A stretch of 64,000 nucleotides of DNA from Tretioscincus oriximinensis (Eukaryota > Chordata > Lepidosauria > Squamata > Gymnophthalmidae): NCBI GenBank assembly GCA_022410635.1, contig JAJVDF010000164.1, positions 274,613 to 338,612 on the forward strand, given 5' to 3'. Numbering within the stretch: the first letter of the stretch is position 1; the number at the start of each line of letters is the position of its first letter. Positions 57,455 to 64,000 of this stretch are shown one piece after another. Under the pieces are notes generated by a model. It saw only the letters and a list, made by a program, of their open reading frames with translations, did not search any database and was not told where the DNA came from. The position numbers were made by a program, and so were the translations under genes.

Positions 57455-57748
57455 AGGCACAATGATGCAAGAGGTTAAGAGCTTGGTGTTTCAACAGAGA
57501 TATCAAGCTCGAGGCTCATATGTCTGCCATGGAGAGGGGTGAGTGCTCTCTAACTGGTGTCAGCTTCAGCCAGCCTAGCTGTTCAAAAGTGAAGACATTT
57601 GTGAGTAGCTTAATTAGGTACCACNACAGTGTGGTGGGGAAGATAGCATAGATGTAAGCCTTCAGGTGAAAAATAACTTCATAAGCTGCTCTGAGTCCCT
57701 TCGGGAGAGAAGGGCTGGGTATAAAAACCAGATTCTTCTTCTTACATT
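57455..57748 (+). mobile_element. tRNA-derived SINE-B, full length
   Basis: Head GAGGCACAATGATGCAAGAG, GTTAAGAGC (A-box region), then CAAGCTCGAGGCTC (B-box region). Body GGAGAGGGGTGAGTGCTCTC and GTGTGGTGGGGAAGATAG. Tail CTGAGTCCCTTCGGGAGAGA, GGGTATAAAAACC and (TTC)n at 57735-57744. An older copy than 20536-20842. Confidence 0.8.
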
Positions 57749-58189
57749 ACCGAGAAAAAAGCAGGACAGCCATACTGTATCTTTAATGGATGTATCAAAG
57801 GGAAAAATCCAGCAAGTGCCACATATAATGACCACAGCATCTAAAGAAACTTCCTCTTTGAACACCCATTAAAGACCCAATATTGGTCTCCTATCCAATT
57901 AGTGTTACATGATATCTCCATTTTATTTCAATCACCCATAGGTCAATGCTTAATCTTATTATTAATTTGATTACATTATTGAAATGGAAGGTTGCAACTT
58001 TTCAGTATGCCCTCCCAGCCATTACCAGCACCTATCACTTCCCATTTCTTGCTGTAACGTATTTATAAAAGCCACAATATGGTCAACCCTATGGATAATA
58101 AAAAAGCTAAGACATATCATGCTAGAAGATGAATTCTCTCTGGATAGGCAAGAGCTGAGAGCAAGTACAAGTAACTTCAGCTAATAAGA
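57749..58189. other. Unique sequence
   Basis: About 440 bp, nothing recognised. Confidence 0.4.
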
Positions 58190-58199
58190 TGCTCCATTG

Positions 58200-59165
58200 T
58201 AGATGTGTCTGGTGGTGAAAGGAAAGTCAGATGCTGTAAAGAACAATATTCCATAGGAACTTGGAATGTAAGATCTATGAATCGAGGTAAGCTGAAAGTG
58301 GAAAATGAGAAATGGCAGTTTATACATCGACATCNTGTGAGTCAGTGAACTAAAAAGCTTTCAAATGAACCAATTCATCTACTACTCTGGCCAAGAATCT
58401 GTCAAGAGGAATGAAATAGTCTCACAGTCAGTAAAATGGTGCAAAAAAAAAATCAATACTGAATTCTAGAACCTTCTAGAACGAATATAAAAAATGTATC
58501 ACTTTAATAATAGGAGATAGGTTGTGAAGAAGAAAATCCAAAGATAACTGAAATATTAGGCAAGTGTGACCTTGGGATATAAAATGAAGCAGATTAACAT
58601 ACAAGTGAACAGTTTTCTAACAGTCCAAACAGGACATCACCAAATGCTCAAAATGAAATCAGATTGATTACATACTTTGCAGCCACAGGTGGAAAACCTC
58701 TACTCTAACTGTTCACCCTTGCCTTCTGTTCAGCCATAATTCACCTCTCTTTGAAAGGACTGTTCTATTTTTAATTGTTTTATTTTAATCCATTCTATTT
58801 TTAAAAAAATTATGATCTGTCCTGAGATCTTTGGTTATAGGGTGGAATATAAATGCAAATCAANCAATCAATAGTAAATGCTCTGCATAACTAGATTCAG
58901 ATCATGAACTTATTGCAAAACTCCAAGTTAAATTGAAGTAGGTAAGGGATATAACTAGATCATAAAAAAATTAACTTAAATTATAACTGTAATAAATATA
59001 CACTGAAAGTGATAAATAGATTTATGGAATCAGACTGGGTAGAGAAAATGTCTGAAGAATTATGGAAAGAGATTTGAAACACTGTTCAGGGACCAGCAAG
59101 AATAAATATTCCACAGAAAAAGAAGAACAAGGAGACTGCTATCTCATGAGGCTTTATAAGTAGCA
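58200..59165 (+). mobile_element. Bov-B (RTE) LINE ORF2, N-terminal part, split and decayed
   Basis: Shifting frames give SDAVKNNIP (58230), TWNVRSMNRGKLKV-like (58262; first residue changed), FIYYSGQESVKRNEIV (58375), a NEIRLITYFA segment (58645), SDHELIAKLQVKLK (58898) and EELWKEI, then INIPQKKKNKETA (59056-59130). This is the order of the apurinic-type endonuclease domain and linker of Bov-B ORF2. Stops and frameshifts are many, and whole segments between these blocks are missing. An L2-like tail (58735-58872) interrupts it. Confidence 0.75.
58735..58872 (+). mobile_element. L2-like 3' end inserted in the Bov-B
   Basis: TTTTTAATTGTTTTATTTTA, GATCTGTCCTGAGATCTTTG, GTTATAGGGTGGAATATAAA and an AAAT/CAAT tail. 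It sits between two Bov-B coding blocks that would otherwise join, so it arrived after the Bov-B. Confidence 0.6.
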
Positions 59166-59430
59166 GGGNGAAGTGAAAGACAAGGGAGAAAGGGAAAGAT
59201 ATATCCAACAATGTAGCCTTTCAGAGAACAGCAAGTAGAAATGTAAAAAAAGGACAAGATAAAAAGACAAAAAGTGGTAGGACAAATCCCTGCTGAAGAC
59301 TGAAGGTAAAAGAAGGAGATAGGAAATGGGTGGATCGTGTAATGGAAACAGCAATCCTGAGTTTACACAGACTTCAGGGGACCATGGAAGTTAGATGGGC
59401 TTGATGACCTGGAGTCCATAAGGAGAAACC
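59166..59430 (+). mobile_element. Possible Bov-B continuation, 3' part
   Basis: GGTGGATCGTGTAATGGAAA, then GGGACCATGGAAGTTAGATG and GATGACCTGGAGTCCATAAG recall the end of Bov-B ORF2 and the start of its 3' UTR. The reverse transcriptase between is missing. Weaker than the N-terminal match. Confidence 0.4.
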
Positions 59431-60111
59431 CCCATAGTTTTAATTTTGTGTGTGTGTTGTGTTATATTACCTGTGTCCATGGATATTTGACTAGAGAGTA
59501 ATATATTAGCCTATTACTTTTTTAAATTTTGGACTCAAATGGAACCTGGCTTTAAATTTGAAATTCATTTTGGTAGAAAGTCAAACCTTCCCTAGTTTCA
59601 TGACCTGACTTACAAGCCAGAAAGAGTGCCATTAAAATAATAACCAGGTGTGAAGCTTAGAAGAAAAATCCTTGTTTGAAAGAGATTTCAGAGTCTTTTT
59701 TTCTGGTTTAGAGCCAAGTACACTAGAGAGGGGAATGAACCCATTTTACACTCTATTAATTGTCAATTAAGCTAATGAGGTTCCTGACCTTTGTATGAAC
59801 CCATGTCTACAAAGCTGAGAAAAGCTAATTTACAAAACAGAAAAGCCTGTGTGGCACCCCTAACCCTAACTGTGATGTGGTGACAAATACAGCAAATCGT
59901 AAGAGAGATAAAAGCTGCTGCCTATACTAGACTTACTCCCTATTTTAAGTGTCCCCATAAGGACACACAGGGTACACTGTGTTGTTTGGCACTTGTGAAC
60001 GATTTGTTTACAATGCCTTGCAAGCACTTCAAGTATGAGGACTGAAGGTCAATAGAACTTACTTTGCAAGCAATAATTTGTTCTGAGATGGCTCGTAAAG
60101 TTGGGGTACCT
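59431..60111. other. Unique sequence
   Basis: CCCCTAACCCTAACTG at 59857 is a short telomere-like word. Nothing else. Confidence 0.4.
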
Positions 60112-60345
60112 GTACATAAGAACATAAAAAGAGCCTTGCTGGATCAGATCATAGCTCATCTAATTCAGCATTCTATCTCATACAGAGGTCCACTGCATGA
60201 GATTGCCTCGCCCGCTCCCAACTTCCTGCAAATGACACTCAAAAGTATCCTCCCCATCTCTCCAACCTGAAGACAGTATCTAGGCATGTGCTCTAGTAGC
60301 CATTAGGCCTCCACAAATTTGGCTAATCCTTTCTTAAACCTAATA
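60112..60345 (-). mobile_element. CR1 3' end, old subfamily, minus strand
   Basis: ACATAAGAACATAAAAAGAG, CCTTGCTGGATCAGATCATA, GCTCATCTAATTCAGCATTC and the end at AATCCTTTCTTAAACCTAAT. It has the order of an inverted CR1 tail, with subfamily differences in the middle. Confidence 0.8.
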
Positions 60346-63300
60346 AGAACATATATTTGGTGTTAAGACAATCAGAAAATAGAAGGAGTCTTCAATCAAG
60401 CTGGCCAAAACTATGACATTGCTCGGATATTGTTGGGATACAACTTCCTTCATTTTTTGCCAGTGGTAAGACTGCCTTACGTTCACTGGAACTGGTGTTC
60501 TGCAACAACAGGGCCTTTCAAAGAAGCAGCTATATTAGCCAGGATCAGTATGCAAAGTGGTGTAGCAGTTTCTAGTCATATCTGGCTTACATTTATGTAT
60601 TGGTTGGTCAATGATTGTTTTTCTTGCCGCTTTTGTTATTTAAACCTGTTAACACTAGATATTGTTCCAATGGAAGAAGGGGTCCATCAGCTGCATGCTA
60701 GTGCAGATTATAGCAGAGCCCCAAATATAGATAACAAGCTCCCATTTTGAGATTTAAACTAAAATAATGCTCAGGGGCCTGGACTGCTATTCCTTCCATC
60801 TTCCTAACAGTGAAGCTTATCTAGACANCACATCTAAAACTTGTGTTTCACTGACAACAGAAGTATAAATATTCTGGGGAACAAACACAACATCTGCAAA
60901 CACAACTGACAGCCCAAAGTTTTAGCTTTTTCCTTCTGACACAGTTGCTTGCACAGCCCCTTCCAATCAGGATGTGAAGCAAGATCTCAGTTGAGGGGTG
61001 AGATCTCCTTAATTCTCATACAACCAACCCACTCAGCCAGAAAACACAGGGTATGAGGAAAATCTGATATGAATGTCCTTTAACCTGCTATTGTTTAAAC
61101 CTGGTTTATTAGATGCATAATGTGTTGTTGCAGCAGGGAACTGGTAAACCTATTTGTCAGATTGAGTGCTGCTGCAACTTAAAATCATGTTTTAAATTCA
61201 GTCTGTATGAAGTTGAAACCTCTAGAAATTTCTCATTTTGCTCCATGGAAACCTCATAATTACCAGCTGAGAAGAAGATGTGTTTTCCAGGATGTAAGGA
61301 GAAAGTGAAACAGTTTAAACATTTTTGCATGTGCTTGAATGTGCACAAACGTGTGTGTGTGAGAGAATCAGAGCCAGCAAGAAAAGATTCAATTCTGCTT
61401 AACAAAGAATATGTTCTCTGCATGCATTTGTGCAGAACCCCACTCAATAGGACTCCATTTAGGTTTCAACATGCTGTAGAGATAAACATTATTGATTCCT
61501 ACTTGTGCAAAATCTTCCCTGCCTTGGAGACGAAGGGAGCAAAAGACACACATGGCTTGAATTCAGAAAACAGAACAGACCTGACTCTGTAATGTTTAGA
61601 CTGACTCCAAATGCTCTATGCTGCCAANGAATGGCCTTTTTTCCTTTTTAATTTTAAACCTGCCTAATATACAGAACTAAAATGCAGGATATTAAAAAAG
61701 CAGAATCAATTGCAAGATACATAAGGAGTAATGTATCAAAACCAGAAATCTAGTATCAAATATCTGCCCTTCCATACTCTTTCTTCCCCTTTTAATATCT
61801 CAAAGTCCCTTTCCTTGCACATTTCCCCCATTGCTTTCTTTCTATTTCTAGCAGAGATGAGTGATCGATGGAACAGAGGGAAGCATCACATGAGAAAGTG
61901 TTAACTGAGAAGTGAAATAGTCCATTCTGTGTCCAGTGGCAAAAACGCTAAAGCACAGTTCACAGCAGGTGAATAGACAACATGATTGGTTTCCTATTAA
62001 TTCTAAATTGGCATGTTCATATTTAATACAAATGAACGTCTTCTTTTCCCCACTTTTTCCTGAATTGTTCTGATGTTTGTACTACTATTTAAAGGCTTCA
62101 TCGTTTTTCAGTTAGTACAAAGAGGCTCTTCCCAGGTCTCTATGAAAGATTCTAGCCAGGCTTAAACAAAAATATAGGTGCTAGAACTGTGTTCCAAATA
62201 ACACTGCCAGGAATTCTGTTCTGATGTTACATCTTATACTTGGACCTTCCCTTGTAATACTGCCTTCCAGGTTCAAGCAGCAGTTGGCACACCAATTTAT
62301 CATATTTTTTCTTTTGTTTTCAGTGAAGATGAGAATTATAATGAAAGCTGTTCTCATTGTGTCAACAATGAAGTGGATACCTGCTGTAATGAATCGTTAC
62401 TGCCGGCAGAGGGCAGAGGTGCTTCCAAGAGATTCTGCCACAGATGACAAAAATATTTGGCTGGATTTGATTCTGCCTGTCTTGATTGGGCAGAAGCAAT
62501 AGGATGAGGATTGGTTGAATTTTAAGTTTCAGACAGCAAATGATTGGGACCAGCCCTGGCTGTTTTTGTGTTTCGGCTCCTTTTGTTTGCCTATCACGAC
62601 CAAATAACGGAAAACAGAACTCTCTCCGGAGAACATCCCACTACTCCTTCCAGACAATTGCTATTAAAGGCTCCATCCTATCAAATCGTTCGGTGCATTG
62701 CAAAGGACAGAAATGTCTCAAGGAGGGTGCCTTGCCATCAGAAGGCCTAGGCTCCCATTTCACATGTTTACTTTTAAAGTAACTTTCTTTAACTTCAAGT
62801 GCTGATGAATGAGCATAATCCAGGCTTTTTTTTTCAGGACTAAACCAGAAAAAATGGATTAAGTTTACAGTATTTCTTACGATTGAAGAAAGTTTAAAGA
62901 TAAAGTTGTGACCAAAGACCTAGGTTTAATTCCTAGAACATTCCAAATAAGAACAAAGTAAACAGGTGTATTAAACAATGCCCCACATTGCCTACCACCG
63001 TCAGAAACCTTTTAGCGTCAGAAAAAAATTACGCCAGAATTTACTTGGAGGTGTAGCAACTTAGATTTGAAATGCCTTGGAGAAAAAAGCCATGAATTCT
63101 ATTCAGAGCTAGTTTCCTTAAGCATGCTTTCTTTTGGCATAAATTCCTCCAAGAACGCTTGCATATGATCATCAGGAAGAATTAAACGTTCTTCCCTAAA
63201 ACTTTCATGGATGAGGTGAGGAAGACAAGGGGGCAAGAAACTTCAAGAAAAGAATAAATGGTAGCTAGTCAGCAAAGAAGGGGTCTGAAGAGCAGGGAAA

Positions 63301-63360
63301 GGGGAATTTCACAGCAGAGCAAGGTGCTGAAAGAAGTGAATTGCCTTTTTGACTCCTAGG
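60346..63360. other. Unique sequence, about 3 kb
   Basis: CAGCTGCATGCTAGTGCAGA at 60688 may be half of a palindromic MITE. No LINE/SINE found elsewhere. Region 61970-62110 has TAATTC/AATTGGC words and might be conserved non-coding DNA. Frames of 92-106 codons show no family pattern. Confidence 0.35.
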
Positions 63361-63440
63361 CTCATTGTAGGAGTAGGCAATGGTAGATCATTTTTGCGTT
63401 GCTTTCAATAAATTCCACAGAGGTGCCCATGAAGCCTTGG
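63361..63440 (+). mobile_element. Old SINE-C fragment, plus strand
   Basis: GGAGTAGGCAATGGTAGATC and CCACAGAGGTGCCCATGAAG are the sense form of the SINE-C middle. The match is weak. Confidence 0.4.
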
Positions 63441-63587
63441 CTCAGTGGTATACAATAAAACTGAAACACTGAGCCCAGGAGAATGGAAAATAAATACTGC
63501 TGGCTTTATAAGCCATGGAAGTCAAATGGAGAAGTTTACTCTGCTTGCATATTTGTTATAACCTTGCAAATTCTTTATAACATAAAC

Positions 63588-63708
63588 TAATTTTAGCCAG
63601 TCCAACAAGGGAGCTAGTAGCACTTTAGAGACTAAGAGGAGGAAAATAGGTGGCACTGGCATTAGCTTTCGTAGACACGTCTACTTCTGCAGATGTAATT
63701 TTAGCCAG
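63588..63708 (+). mobile_element. Short retroposon (SR1), single copy with 13-bp TSD
   Basis: TAATTTTAGCCAG lies exactly on both sides (63588-63600, 63696-63708). The element (63601-63695) begins TCCAACAAGGGAGCTAGTAG and ends TCTACTTCTGCAGATG. It has GTAGAC-AC-GTCTAC as an internal hairpin and no A-rich or octamer tail. The start and end points match those of the copies at 12008-12233 and 49147-49242. Confidence 0.85.
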
Positions 63709-64000
63709 ACAAGTCATTAACTGTCCAATGACCAGTNGATAGTCCCAAGGAGGCTGGGGCAGTTCTAGTTATCCTAAAGAGGAGATTATTCAGTCTTAAC
63801 AGCTTGTACAGAACAAAGGAAGTCCCAGATCTCCATGCTATGCATTATTAAACACAAATACAACCACCTCCTGGCTGAGTTTCGATAGCACAGGAGATGG
63901 GAGTGTATGAATGTGTCTTTCAGAATCACTGCTGAATGTTTCAGTTTGCAGCAGGCATGACAGGATTCTCTTCAAAGATTTAAGACTTCTCTCGCTATTC
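63709..64000. other. Unique sequence to window end
   Basis: About 290 bp, nothing recognised. Confidence 0.4.

Noticed and set aside
57218..57460. Lys/Glu/Arg/Gly-rich minus-strand frame
   Set aside because: Translation of a purine tract, low-complexity only.
1..64000. CRISPR array, operon, phage or other prokaryotic system
   Set aside because: No spaced direct repeats of the right form, no tightly packed ORFs, and the content is clearly vertebrate retroposon-rich DNA.

Overview
The window reads as nuclear, non-coding DNA from a squamate reptile (lizard or snake, possibly gecko-like). It is AT-rich and intron/intergenic in character. It carries CR1 LINEs with a TTCTTATG 3' end, an L1, Bov-B and L2-like LINE pieces, and tRNA-headed SINEs of the Sauria type. 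I found no convincing host gene: no exon series, rRNA, tRNA gene or CpG island. The longest open frames are LINE coding remnants or chance frames. Scattered single Ns and a 50-N gap (25098-25147) indicate a draft scaffold.

Layout. 1-9.6 kb: CR1 3' ends (1-280, 2935-3115, 8995-9475), a SINE-B, a palindromic MITE, and two copies of an unassigned repeat (3838-3990, 8363-8510). 9.6-17 kb: little until 12 kb, then a cluster holding a folded-back short retroposon (12008-12233), a full SINE-A, two CR1 ends, a large palindrome (14850-15115), and two MITEs, one a mariner-type element with nearly identical 82-bp inverted repeats. 17-24 kb: mostly unique DNA, with a SINE-B and a minus-strand TATA/CCAAT promoter-like site feeding into ~29-bp tandem repeats (21279-21459). 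24-28.3 kb: a young 5'-truncated L1 with an exact 19-bp target-site duplication, an adjoining CR1 and SINE-A, an old tRNA-SINE (here SINE-C) and a hAT-like fold-back MITE. 28.3-40.5 kb: mostly unique sequence with a 3 x 28 bp tandem repeat, a fold-back element, a perfect 18-bp hairpin and faint CR1/SINE remnants. 40.5-46.3 kb: the longest CR1 (40487-41840, reverse transcriptase with a dead catalytic motif), Bov-B and CR1 ends, and a 74-bp Tc1-like mini-element. 46.3-54.5 kb: SINE-C copies, a Harbinger-like MITE with TTA duplications, a second short retroposon, a tail-to-tail SINE pair, and an L2 fragment. 54.5-64 kb: a degenerate minisatellite, a polypyrimidine tract, a full SINE-B, a Bov-B split by another insertion, an old CR1, and a third short retroposon (63601-63695).

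The elements form an ecology of autonomous LINEs and non-autonomous followers, with tails shared between them, rather than a working gene set. The most unusual item is a ~95-bp element with fixed ends, a strong internal hairpin, no poly(A) tail and 9-14-bp flanking duplications. It is present at three loci, once as a snap-back inverted dimer.
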